A stretch of 64,000 nucleotides of DNA, from assembly GCF_000165125.1 (NCBI RefSeq), contig NZ_AEIU01000083.1, positions 62,001-126,000 of the forward strand, given 5' to 3'. Of this stretch, positions 1 through 8,020 are shown piece after piece (position 1 is the stretch's first letter; each line of letters opens with the position of its first letter). Origin of the DNA: Vibrio caribbeanicus ATCC BAA-2122 (lineage in GTDB: Bacteria; Pseudomonadota; Gammaproteobacteria; Enterobacterales; Vibrionaceae). Under the pieces are notes generated by a model, which ran no database searches, had not been told where the DNA came from, and was given only the letters and a program-made list of their open reading frames with translations. The translations under genes and the position numbers were made by a program.

Positions 1-1554
1 TGCAGCACTATTCTCAAAAGCATTTTTATCGTGTTGGCTTAATTCTTGCCCAAGTATTTTTGTGTCAGGAACACTTCTACCACTGATAAAGTCATCGTAT
101 ACAGCTCCTTTAGGTTGATAAGCTAAACCTGTTCCATAATGATTGGTTTGTGGTGTTTGAGCTGGTTTGATGGTTTGATCTGAAGGTGAACGAGCTTTAG
201 TTATTGCTTGGCCGTAAAATTTATCCCCATCCATCTTGTAAGACTTTGTATCGAACCCCATAGTGCCATCGGTGTGTAATTTAACCGCGAGAAACGGAAT
301 TTTAATCATACCAAAGCCGTCATCGACTTGGCGCATCATCTTATCAAAGTTTTCCATTGTGGGTGAGGCAATGAATGTGGTGACTTCGGGTACTCTGCTA
401 AACCATGGACGAACATCCGTACTTATCATGTTTGCAAAAGAGTTTAATTTCTGATCTATTGATGACTTTTCTCTATCTACCATTCTTCTCGAGAAATCAT
501 TAGCCAAATATTCTCCAATTTGCTTAGCATTATCTAGTGCATTTTTTGATGGATTTTTGACCATGTTGTGAGCAATTTCTGAATCAAAACGGCGGTTAAA
601 AAGAGCATCCATATATTGGTTATTATGCTTTTCTTTTTTTACATCTGAAATTTGCTTGCTCACAACACTCTGTAATGGGTCATCATTTGCAAGCTTATCT
701 TTTGCTTTTTCTAATAGGTTCGTTAATGAGTCTTTATTCACTCCTCCTGACATCCATAATGACTTAGCCTCATTCGCCAGCTCTTGTACTTCTGGATCGC
801 TACTTTGAGAAAATTTAAAAGCAAATTCTATGATGCTTTCACTCTCTGTTTTAGGTGCAGTTCTTTCTGCCATTGAGTTCAATTCAGTCAATGGTGTTGT
901 GGTACTGTTCTTAAGGATATCAATTTTGGCCTGAGATATTTGACCTAGCCCTTGAACTCTACCAAATTGGTCTAAAGTCACTGACGAGCTATGAAACAAG
1001 TCCGCTTTTTGGGGATCAATAGAAAGCTTCAACACTCCAGCATCTTCAGCTCTGTTGGCTTGAATTTTGCTCGTTAAGCCTTTAATTTCTGATTGTAATT
1101 CGCGGACTCTCTCCCCCCTATTCTCAGCTTCTTTAGGTTTTTTTTCTTGCCATACTGTCAGTGCATTCTCTAACTTGGAAAGATTATTTTCAGATGGCGT
1201 ATTTTGAACGGTTTTGAGCAGGGTAACGACATTTTTTAATTCTTTGCTCTGGTAATGTGTTATGCCTCTTGTCACTGATGTCTCAAACCTATTATCTCCT
1301 CCCTTCAACAATTGAAAAGAAAACCCTCTCGTATCTTTTTCTTTGTTAAATTGAGACTCATTAAAGAGTACTTTTAAATCTTTCTTTGGGGTATTAGAGA
1401 TAGGGTCATGGGTTCGTGCCAAATTACTTGCTTCAACAGAAGTTGCTGTCGCTGAGATGCTTTTTTCCCCTAACTTTCCTGAGATTTGCTGGCTGCCTTG
1501 ATTATGCTGAATGTTAATCTCTGGGGACTGAGTTGATACAGTTGATATTGCCAT
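1..1554 (-). CDS. Putative type III secretion effector-like protein (partial, C-terminus off the left edge)
   Basis: An uninterrupted frame of 518 codons begins at an ATG at 1552-1554 and is still open at base 1, so the C-terminus is missing. A good ribosome site (AAAGGATC) lies 5-6 bases before the ATG. I do not recognise the family. The first ~60 residues are rich in Ser, Thr, Gln and Asn with no hydrophobic signal peptide; a central region (~120-330) looks helical and charged; a later part (~370-518) has aromatic- and Gly-rich stretches more like a folded domain. The gene directly upstream, 18 bases away on the same strand, is a small acidic CesT-like chaperone, the usual arrangement for a T3SS chaperone and its client. 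The effector role is inferred from this context only; a T3SS regulator or a host-interaction protein of another kind is possible. Confidence 0.55.
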   Translation of the reverse strand, partial: MAISTVSTQSPEINIQHNQGSQQISGKLGEKSISATATSVEASNLARTHDPISNTPKKDLKVLFNESQFNKEKDTRGFSFQLLKGGDNRFETSVTRGITHYQSKELKNVVTLLKTVQNTPSENNLSKLENALTVWQEKKPKEAENRGERVRELQSEIKGLTSKIQANRAEDAGVLKLSIDPQKADLFHSSSVTLDQFGRVQGLGQISQAKIDILKNSTTTPLTELNSMAERTAPKTESESIIEFAFKFSQSSDPEVQELANEAKSLWMSGGVNKDSLTNLLEKAKDKLANDDPLQSVVSKQISDVKKEKHNNQYMDALFNRRFDSEIAHNMVKNPSKNALDNAKQIGEYLANDFSRRMVDREKSSIDQKLNSFANMISTDVRPWFSRVPEVTTFIASPTMENFDKMMRQVDDGFGMIKIPFLAVKLHTDGTMGFDTKSYKMDGDKFYGQAITKARSPSDQTIKPAQTPQTNHYGTGLAYQPKGAVYDDFISGRSVPDTKILGQELSQHDKNAFENSAA

Positions 1555-1572
1555 TATAAGATCCTTTAAATT

Positions 1573-2001
1573 TTATACTATTAGATATTTATCTGAGTCT
1601 GATATCTGTATGCCATCAAATGTCGTGGACTCTTTCAGCCATATTTGATCAAGAGTTTCAATGATAGATGTCAACTGTTCTTCTAATGAAATAGCATCTG
1701 CGTGATTGATATCTGATCTGCTCCATAACACCCAGCTTTGTGTTTTTTCGTCTTTGCCTAACACAGGTTTCGTGGCACTTTGGCTAAACATATTTTGTTG
1801 GCTAAAAACTTCTGCAGTCGGAGAAAATTCTTTCGGCAAATTAGCAAACATTAATAGTTTGCCTACAGGGTACTCAGTAATATTGATTTCTTGCCCATCA
1901 AGTAAAAAGCTAACAACTTCGTCGACTTTTAATGGTTGATTGATAGATAAGAGAAGGTGTAAGTTTTCGATAGCACTTACAAATTCTTTATTTGGTTGCA
2001 T
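1573..2001 (-). CDS. CesT/Tir-type type III secretion chaperone
   Basis: 142 residues, acidic by my count (about 21 Asp/Glu against 10 Lys/Arg), with no signal peptide or membrane segment. Size, acidity and the alternating helix / beta-strand pattern (a hydrophobic stretch near residues 14-20, then strands around 25-55 and 85-95, and a C-terminal helix around 105-125) fit class I T3SS chaperones of the CesT family, which dimerise in the cytoplasm and keep an effector export-competent. The next gene downstream, 18 bases away, is a large unrecognised protein that would be its client. No T3SS apparatus gene is present in the window. Assignment is by overall pattern rather than by a signature motif. 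Confidence 0.65.
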   Translation of the reverse strand: MQPNKEFVSAIENLHLLLSINQPLKVDEVVSFLLDGQEINITEYPVGKLLMFANLPKEFSPTAEVFSQQNMFSQSATKPVLGKDEKTQSWVLWSRSDINHADAISLEEQLTSIIETLDQIWLKESTTFDGIQISDSDKYLIV

Positions 2002-2037
2002 AATTTATCTTAAGAACAGTTATTTGGTTTAATGATG

Positions 2038-2089
2038 ATAGTACCAATTAAGGGGCTGAAATTTTGTATCAATTGGACGTATTTTTTTA
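2038..2089 (-). promoter_or_regulatory. Candidate activator-dependent promoter of the chaperone/effector pair
   Basis: Read on the - strand, a run of seven A's leads into ACGTCC, then TTGATA, and 23 bases later TACTAT. This loosely resembles ExsA-activated T3SS promoters (A-rich tract, GnC, TGnnA, long spacer to -10), but the GnC to TG distance is about two bases short of the consensus I recall. Suggestive only. Confidence 0.25.
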
Positions 2090-2099
2090 TATCGGTGAA

Positions 2100-2399
2100 T
2101 TTTTATTTCCCTGACTGGCGTAGCGATAATCATTGATCTGAAAATTTCTAAGTAAAGCCACTAAGAGGGTCATGTGTGCAGAGTCCTTCCATCATAAATC
2201 TCCCATGGCATAACGCCTGTGCGGTTAAGAAATGTCAGTTTGAAAATATCAGCCCCCATTTTGCTGTTCTATATCTACTTATCCTAATCAGGTCATCTGT
2301 TTTTTGGTTGAGGCAAGGAAAAGGCTAGTTACTTATTCTATAAACCGTGACGTAACTGTATGAAGACCCAAGCAGTGAATAAGGACCGATATCGAGAAG
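2100..2399. other. Intergenic region without recognisable gene
   Basis: No coding frame of convincing length or composition on either strand, no strong hairpin. It separates the divergent chaperone gene from the decayed ABC-exporter gene and may contain further degraded coding sequence that I cannot recognise. Confidence 0.5.
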
Positions 2400-2750
2400 C
2401 GTTTGTTCGATGACTGCCAAAGTTTGGAGCCGCTCATCATGGTACCGATGTTATCAACGGCCTTTTAATGCCTGTTTTTTAACAATACTGCTAGGTTATT
2501 TAGATTGGCGATTAGTGCTTATTGCACTATTGCCGCTGCCTGTAGCACTCGTTGTTCAGATCACCATGATGCGTGGATTCCGACATCGTCAAGAAAAATA
2601 CATGCAGATTGTCGCTAACATGCATCAAGCTCAGATGGAGTTTTGCGCAGTATTGGTGTGATGAAATTGTTCTCAGTTGACGCAGACTCCTAATGTCAAA
2701 GCAACTACCCATGGACGATTATCCGCTCATGGCTCAAGACCATGACGGTT
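2400..2750 (+). pseudogene. Remnant of an ABC exporter (transmembrane domain), multiply frameshifted
   Basis: Three frames carry consecutive pieces of one protein. The first (about 2431-2476) reads HHGTDVINGLLMPVF and ends in a stop in a run of T's; the next frame continues with TILLGYLDWRLVLIALLPLP and on to MQIVANMHQAQMEF near 2642; a further shift gives SIGVMKLFSVDADS and then a stop; another frame gives IIRSWLKTMTV at 2718-2750. This is the pattern of the membrane domain of a half-size ABC exporter of the type found beside siderophore systems. Neither the ATP-binding domain nor the N-terminus is present, so it is a dead fragment. Confidence 0.7.
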
Positions 2751-3002
2751 TAAACATTATTTTTGAGTCGTTTTAAAACTTTAATATCGATATTTAACTT
2801 AGATTATTTGATTTTGAACTTTGGCTTTATCTGCAAGATATTGTTTTCTAGAAGCGAAAAAGTTTAGGTTCAAAACACACGATTAAAAACCAATTAACCT
2901 TAGTACTGTCACAATGAGGTACAATGGGAAGTTAATAGATAATTGGCTGAGACGGGTTGGTGAAGGTCACTTTCTCCTCTGAATAAAGGATAAAAAACGA
3001 CA

Positions 3003-4016
3003 ATGAGCTTTTCATTAAAAGAAAAATTGGCGGACGCAATCATGGATACTCGCGGACTGATGAAAATAGCCATAGGTTTGGTGGTGGTAACCCTCTTTTG
3101 GTTAGGTAGTGTCTATATAGTGCAAGAGCCAGACAAGCTGGATGTTGGCATTATACAAAAAGAGAGTAATGGTTTACTGGGTTATACCACGACTCGAACA
3201 ATGGAAGAGATCATTGATACTTTACTCGAACAGCCTTTAGGTTATGTAAGCAATGATATTGCTCCTCCTTTTATCTTTTTAGATAATCGTCCCTCATGGG
3301 AGTTGGGTGTAGTAAAACAGTTACAGTTTATGGCTCTCGCTATGCAGGATGAATTTTCTCGGTCCAATGCTCAGAGCACCGAAGACCCCAACCTTCAGGC
3401 TGCTCAGAGTTTGCTACGTAATGACCATGAAAAGTGGATAATGGTGGATTATCAGGATCGTTTGAAGAATGCTAAACAAGAATTAGAAACGTATCGTCGT
3501 CGACTGATGAATGATAACCCACGTGATGGCCAATTCGTTAGTCACTCAACAGCGCTCTCTTACTGGTTGAAAATGGTGAATAAAAGCATGGGCTCTTTGT
3601 CTCAGAAACTGTCGGCCAGTCGAGGAGAGTTACAGGTAAATACTGATCTCGTCGGAGAGGCTGGTGGCAAAGTGGCCTGGGCAGACAGCTACTTAATTGA
3701 GTCTCATACACCTTGGTTAGAAGTGGATAATGTCTTTTATGAAGCACGAGGTCAGGCTTGGGCAATGTTATCATTTTTTAAAGCGATTCGTGTTGATTTC
3801 GATACAACATTATCCGATAAACAAGCGACTGCCATCGTTGATCAAATCATCAAAGAGTTAGAATACGCACTGCAGCCCATTTATAGCCCCTACGTCTTTA
3901 ATGGTAGTCGGTATGGTTATGGTTTTACCCCTAACTATTCATTGCGCTTAAGTAGTGATATTACCCGTGCTACCAATGGTATTCGGGACCTTATTAACCT
4001 GCTGAGTAATGGTTAA
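3003..4016 (+). CDS. DUF2333 family membrane-anchored protein
   Basis: 337 residues. A short basic N-terminus is followed by one membrane segment (about residues 20-40), then a soluble, probably periplasmic domain with helical, charged segments (about 100-220) and a C-terminal region with several Tyr- and Pro-containing motifs (about 285-325). I recognise it as the DUF2333 family, conserved in Vibrio and other gammaproteobacteria and of unknown function. It stands alone, with a terminator-like hairpin about 70 bases downstream. A TACAAT -10-like element lies about 70 bases upstream, without a convincing -35. Confidence 0.75.
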   Translation: MSFSLKEKLADAIMDTRGLMKIAIGLVVVTLFWLGSVYIVQEPDKLDVGIIQKESNGLLGYTTTRTMEEIIDTLLEQPLGYVSNDIAPPFIFLDNRPSWELGVVKQLQFMALAMQDEFSRSNAQSTEDPNLQAAQSLLRNDHEKWIMVDYQDRLKNAKQELETYRRRLMNDNPRDGQFVSHSTALSYWLKMVNKSMGSLSQKLSASRGELQVNTDLVGEAGGKVAWADSYLIESHTPWLEVDNVFYEARGQAWAMLSFFKAIRVDFDTTLSDKQATAIVDQIIKELEYALQPIYSPYVFNGSRYGYGFTPNYSLRLSSDITRATNGIRDLINLLSNG

Positions 4017-4328
4017 AAAGCGTACCAACAGGCTTCCTAATCATTGTGCTGTTAGGATGTAATAAAGTTCGTTGACATAGAACTAAGCCCGGTTTATGTA
4101 ATTTAACATCGCCGGGTTTTTTATTGTTGTGGAACTCGACAAACAATGTTTTGAAGACTGAATCTTGAACTAATATAGATATATTTTTCTATGACGCCGT
4201 GGACCAATGGTAACTTCAACTAATTGTATTTATTAAATATATCCTCTATTTCTATTATATTGCACTTGAGTGCATATTAATTGTTCTGTAATCTGAATTA
4301 TTGTTTTAAAACAGTGAGTAAAGTGATT
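4017..4328. other. Intergenic gap between DUF2333 gene and GNAT gene
   Basis: Holds the terminator at 4085-4122 and, at 4261-4274, the palindrome TGCACTTGAGTGCA, about 55 bases before the acetyltransferase start. Otherwise very AT-rich and apparently non-coding. Confidence 0.6.
4085..4122 (+). terminator. Rho-independent terminator of DUF2333 gene
   Basis: Stem AAGCCCGG / CCGGGTTT (one G-T pair) with a 19-base loop, followed by a run of T's. Confidence 0.7.
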
Positions 4329-4829
4329 ATGGATATAAATATACGCGCTGCTATTGTTGAAGATGCGAAGGCACTGACGGAGCTTTATTGTGAGACAAAA
4401 GTTCAAAGAGAAACTCTGCATCTCCCCAACATGCAGCCGTCGATTTGGCTTGAAAGATTGTCAAACGTATCAGCTGGAACTTATCACTTTGTTGCTGAAG
4501 TGGAGAGTCATGTAGCAGGGCACCTTTTTTTTCATCATAACCAACGTCCTAGGGTCTCTCATACCGCGACGTTTGGTGTTGGAGTTTCAGAGCGTTTTCA
4601 TGGTTTAGGTATTGGTAGTCAGCTACTGGCCAACGCCATCGATCTTAGTGATAATTGGCTAAATGTGCATCGGATCTATATAGGTGTACATGTGGACAAC
4701 CAACCAGCAATCGGCCTTTATAAAAAGTTTGGCTTTCACGTTGAGGGAGAATCTATTGACGGTTCATTTAGAGACGGGCAGTACGTAAATATTTATAACA
4801 TGGCGCGTATTCGACCACTAGAAACTTGA
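4329..4829 (+). CDS. GNAT family N-acetyltransferase, YhhY-like
   Basis: 166 residues from the ATG at 4329. An upstream in-frame ATG at 4281 would add 16 residues that do not fit the family, so the shorter start is preferred. The acetyl-CoA binding region is visible as GVGVSERFHGLGIGSQLL (Q/RxxGxG/A-type motif, about residues 80-97), followed by NVHRIYIGVHVDNQPAIGLY and KKFGF, the typical final GNAT strand and helix. The order of segments and sequences such as QRPR and YVNIYNMAR resemble E. coli YhhY, an amino-acid or aminoacyl acetyltransferase. The substrate here is not known. A terminator follows immediately. Confidence 0.8.
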   Translation: MDINIRAAIVEDAKALTELYCETKVQRETLHLPNMQPSIWLERLSNVSAGTYHFVAEVESHVAGHLFFHHNQRPRVSHTATFGVGVSERFHGLGIGSQLLANAIDLSDNWLNVHRIYIGVHVDNQPAIGLYKKFGFHVEGESIDGSFRDGQYVNIYNMARIRPLET

Positions 4830-4835
4830 TTGGAA

Positions 4836-4862
4836 TGCTCCCAGAGTTTTGGGAGCGTTTTT
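4836..4862 (+). terminator. Rho-independent terminator, GNAT gene
   Basis: GCTCCCA / TGGGAGC stem with a short loop, then a T-run. It also lies just past the 3' end of the convergent olsF-like gene and may serve both. Confidence 0.8.
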
Positions 4863-4875
4863 ACAGTCGATACGA

Positions 4876-6645
4876 TTATGTGTCTTGTAAAGTCGATATA
4901 CTGTGAATCTGATGGTACTTTTCAGCTTGACGGACGCCCATATATCGAGCCAATGTCTTTATTGAAATATCCCTCAGATCAACAATGATCAACCCATCCA
5001 GTGCATTATGAAAGCTAGGATCAATATTAAAACTGACCAGCTTTCCGTTTAACGCTAGATATTGACGAAGCAATACTGGCACACTTTTACCTTCATCAAT
5101 GCGAGCAATAACTTTAGAAAGTAATTGTGGATCGGATAATGTCGTCAACATACTAGTATCCCAGCCATGACAGTCTCTTTTAAGCGGATAAGATGGTGAC
5201 ACATACTCAGCTTTGTCAGCATCATAGTGATGAAGAGTCATTGTCTCAGCAAGAAGTTGTCGACTTTGCGAGTTGTATTCGTTGCTGATACTCACAGGAC
5301 CGAACAAGTGCGTATACTGCGGGTGTTTAGCAACGAAGCTACCAATGCCTTTCCACAGCAACATCAGTGGTAGCATCGATTTTTGATAGCTTAGATTAAT
5401 AAAAGATCGTCCCATCTCTATCGACTTACCCATTCTATCAATGAAGGGAACATCAAAATTGAACAAGGTACGACAATACAACCCTGTTATTCCGTGTTTC
5501 TGAATTATCTCATCGACTAGGCCGAGCCTATAAGCTCCAACCAAACAACGTGCTTTTCTATCCCAAATAAATAAGTGAAGGTAATCACGATCAAATTCAT
5601 CAAGATCGGTCATTAGGCCAGTACCTTCACCCACTTTTCTGAAGCAGACCTCTCTTAGTCGTCCAATCTCCTGCATGATGAAAGGTATTTGATCGTACTT
5701 CGTACAGTAGACATCAAAATCTTGATGAGTCAGCATCAAATGTTCAGTAGATAGGTTATTGAGATCTTGTTCAATGTGCTCGACGGGAATTGGCGGGGTA
5801 ATTGGAATAGAGGGTTGTAAGGATATCTGATTGTTTGCCTCTAAAGGCTCCCTATTTTGTAGAAGATAAGTATTTAGGCGTAAGTAGTTCACGATTTGTC
5901 GGTCGGTTAACCCAGTTATTTCCTTGTAATGAATCGCACTACCTATGGATATTGAAATACTCTGCGATGATTTATTGAGCAGTTCTCTGCCTAACATTAG
6001 CGTTCGCAACAGCGGATGTATTTTACCAGCGAAATAAAAACGCCTAGAGTTTTGACCTGCGATAAAGCAAGGAATCGTTACTGGGTTAGCTTTTCTAATC
6101 AAACTAGCGACGGAGCGGCTCCATTCCTTGTCGGCTAATTCTTGTGTTTTACTGTCTAACTGGGAAACTTCACCGGCAGGGAACAAAAGTAAGAGTCCGC
6201 CTTTACTTAAGTGGTTATGGGCGAGCCTAAGCGCTTTCAGGTTTGATTTTTGTGCATTTTGGCCATCAAAAACATCAACACCAATAAATAATTCATCTAG
6301 TTCTCTAACTGTTTTTAGATATTGATTTGCCAAGATTTGTACGTCGCTGCGTATTTGCAGAAGCAGCTCCGCAAGTATTATTCCTTCAACACCACCAAGC
6401 GGATGATTCGCGACGATAACCGTAGCACCTTGCTCTGGTACATAAGCTAATGAGCCTTTTGTTATCTGATAATCAATCCCTAACACTTCTAAAGTAAAAC
6501 GTAGGAAACTTCGGGTATCACAATTTAATGGGCGTTGTGAATAGAATTTATCCAGTTTATCTAAGCCGGTGGCCCATTCAGTCAATTTTTCAACCAGGCG
6601 AAAGGGCGTCTTGTGAGGTAAACGAAAAGGGCTAATAGTATCCAT
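4876..6645 (-). CDS. olsF: Bifunctional ornithine lipid synthase OlsF-like acyltransferase
   Basis: 589 residues with two acyltransferase modules. The N-terminal half (about 60-260) is a PlsC/OlsA-like O-acyltransferase: NHPLGGVEG at 80-88, LLLFPAGEVS near 150-160. The C-terminal half (about 300-560) resembles the OlsB-type acyl-ACP-dependent N-acyltransferase (GNAT-like fold; DRDYLHLFIWD, GAYRLG). Fused in this order they match OlsF, which makes ornithine lipids from ornithine at the inner membrane; the V. cholerae homologue (VC0489) carried an old 'hemolysin' label and is linked to phosphate limitation. The acyltransferase histidine motif is H-x5-E rather than the classical H-x4-D. The start codon lies inside a large perfect hairpin (6643-6696). 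Monocistronic; function by family. Confidence 0.8.
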   Translation of the reverse strand: MDTISPFRLPHKTPFRLVEKLTEWATGLDKLDKFYSQRPLNCDTRSFLRFTLEVLGIDYQITKGSLAYVPEQGATVIVANHPLGGVEGIILAELLLQIRSDVQILANQYLKTVRELDELFIGVDVFDGQNAQKSNLKALRLAHNHLSKGGLLLLFPAGEVSQLDSKTQELADKEWSRSVASLIRKANPVTIPCFIAGQNSRRFYFAGKIHPLLRTLMLGRELLNKSSQSISISIGSAIHYKEITGLTDRQIVNYLRLNTYLLQNREPLEANNQISLQPSIPITPPIPVEHIEQDLNNLSTEHLMLTHQDFDVYCTKYDQIPFIMQEIGRLREVCFRKVGEGTGLMTDLDEFDRDYLHLFIWDRKARCLVGAYRLGLVDEIIQKHGITGLYCRTLFNFDVPFIDRMGKSIEMGRSFINLSYQKSMLPLMLLWKGIGSFVAKHPQYTHLFGPVSISNEYNSQSRQLLAETMTLHHYDADKAEYVSPSYPLKRDCHGWDTSMLTTLSDPQLLSKVIARIDEGKSVPVLLRQYLALNGKLVSFNIDPSFHNALDGLIIVDLRDISIKTLARYMGVRQAEKYHQIHSISTLQDT

Positions 6646-6696
6646 AACTTTTCACTGTGCGAAATTTGAACACGATCAAATTAGTGAAAAGTTATG
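6643..6696 (-). promoter_or_regulatory. Large mRNA hairpin sequestering the olsF start codon
   Basis: CATAACTTTTCACT (6643-6656) and AGTGAAAAGTTATG (6683-6696) are a perfect 14-base inverted repeat; inside it AATTTGA (6663-6669) and TCAAATT (6676-6682) form a second 7-base stem with a 6-base loop. On the transcript the 3' arm contains both the weak ribosome site (GTGAAAAG) and the AUG of olsF, so translation would require melting. Equally it could be a DNA operator. Confidence 0.6.
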
Positions 6697-6729
6697 ACAA
6701 AGAGACTGCAAAACAATGAGACATCCATG

Positions 6730-6751
6730 AACAAAAGGTAACAGTTTTGTT
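6730..6751 (-). terminator. Weak terminator-like hairpin after ispB
   Basis: AACAAAA / TTTTGTT arms with an 8-base loop about 30 bases beyond the ispB stop. The stem is nearly all A-T and lacks a good U-run, so it is doubtful. Confidence 0.3.
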
Positions 6752-6781
6752 AAGGATGCATTTATTGTTATATTTTGGCTT

Positions 6782-7753
6782 CTACGCTTTACGATTTACC
6801 GACATATGTGCAAGGGTAATTAGCGCTTGCTTATAATCTGATTCAGGTATGCAATTGAGCTCTGAGATTGCTTTGTCAGCTTCCTGATATGCTTTCTGTC
6901 TTGCATAATCCAAAGATCCGGTTTGCTTCATTATGTCGAGTATTTCTTGCAAATGATCCATTCCATTGGCATTTTCTATCGCTTGCTTGATAAGTTGGGA
7001 TTGTTCAGGAGAGCTGGTTTGCATCGCGTGTATCAAAGGGAGGGTGGGCTTGCCTTCAGCGAGGTCATCACCAACATTCTTTCCCATCTCTTTCCCGGTC
7101 GAAGTGTAATCCATGACATCATCAATAAGCTGAAATGCTGTACCTAGGTAGCGCCCATAGTTTTTCAATGCGATCTCTATTTCAGAAGGTGCTTCACTAA
7201 GAACTGCACCAACTTGGGTGGCCACTTCGAACAAACGAGCGGTTTTTGAATAGATGACCTGCATGTAACTTTCCTCACTAACATTTGGATCGTTACAGTT
7301 CATGAGCTGTTGTACTTCTCCTTCAGCGATGACATTCACAGCGTCACTCATTAATTTCAGTATTTTCATTGAACCGAGTTCGGTCATCATTTGAAATGAA
7401 CGAGTGTAAATATAATCACCAACCAACACACTGGCTGCATTACCAAAAGCAGAATTTGCCGTGGCTTTTCCTCGACGCATATCAGATTCATCTACAACAT
7501 CATCATGTAGCAGCGTTGCTGTATGTATAAATTCGATAAAAGCTGCGGATAAAGTATGTCCTTGCCCCTTATACCCAAGTGCTTTGGCAGAAATTATTGC
7601 AAGTAATGGCCTTACACGTTTACCGCCACCGCTTACGATATAAAACCCCAATTGATTGATCAAAGTAACATCGGAGTTTAATTGTGCATGAATAGTTTCG
7701 TTTACTTTTGCCATGTCATCGGCAGTAAGAGCTTGGATAGTTGTAAAATCCAT
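6782..7753 (-). CDS. ispB: Octaprenyl diphosphate synthase
   Basis: 323 residues, the normal length for IspB. It extends farnesyl diphosphate with isopentenyl diphosphate to the C40 chain of ubiquinone-8 and menaquinone-8. Both Asp-rich Mg/diphosphate sites are present: DDVVD at 84-88 with a following RRG, and DDVMD at 211-215; GGGKRVRP at 42-49 binds the homoallylic substrate. It is divergent from rplU-rpmA, sharing a 267-base intergenic region, as in E. coli and Vibrio. The Asp motifs and neighbourhood make the call firm; the exact chain length is by family. Confidence 0.95.
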   Translation of the reverse strand: MDFTTIQALTADDMAKVNETIHAQLNSDVTLINQLGFYIVSGGGKRVRPLLAIISAKALGYKGQGHTLSAAFIEFIHTATLLHDDVVDESDMRRGKATANSAFGNAASVLVGDYIYTRSFQMMTELGSMKILKLMSDAVNVIAEGEVQQLMNCNDPNVSEESYMQVIYSKTARLFEVATQVGAVLSEAPSEIEIALKNYGRYLGTAFQLIDDVMDYTSTGKEMGKNVGDDLAEGKPTLPLIHAMQTSSPEQSQLIKQAIENANGMDHLQEILDIMKQTGSLDYARQKAYQEADKAISELNCIPESDYKQALITLAHMSVNRKA

Positions 7754-7909
7754 TATAAATCCGGCTGAAGTTAGAACCAGTAAGGTATTTAGATCTGTTC
7801 AATAACGCCATAATACACCAAAAAACGTTGATAAATACACGCTTAAAAGGCATGATCGATGGACTTTTCTTTGGCGATTAGCTTTTCGCCAATTTTTTAA
7901 AAATATGGC

Positions 7910-7938
7910 TTGTCATAGAGGCGACCTTTCTGTAGAAT
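7910..7938 (+). promoter_or_regulatory. Sigma-70 promoter of rplU-rpmA
   Basis: TTGTCA (7910-7915), 17-base spacer, TAGAAT (7933-7938), followed about seven bases on by GC-rich sequence. Predicted start near 7945 leaves a leader of about 75 bases. Confidence 0.75.
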
Positions 7939-7964
7939 CTGCGCCCTATTGATGATTAGTTTAG

Positions 7965-8002
7965 CGCACACCCTATATGCTAGAAATGCATACGGCTGTG
8001 CG
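7965..8002 (+). promoter_or_regulatory. Stem-loop in the rplU leader
   Basis: CGCACA (7965-7970) pairs with TGTGCG (7997-8002), and an inner TATGC (7976-7980) with GCATA (7988-7992). The structure sits 18 bases before the rplU ATG, where a ribosomal-protein feedback site could act. Function not shown. Confidence 0.4.
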
Positions 8003-8020
8003 GAAAAAGCGGAGTAAGAT

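Noticed and set aside
2116-2134. Possible Fur box (GATAATCATT) upstream of the exporter remnant
   Set aside because: Only about 12 of 19 consensus positions agree; the left half is missing and the gene is dead.
6646-6720. Pho box before olsF, expected because ornithine lipids respond to phosphate in Vibrio
   Set aside because: TTGTCAT is followed by a poor second half at 10 rather than 11 bases; the match is better explained as part of the hairpin arm.
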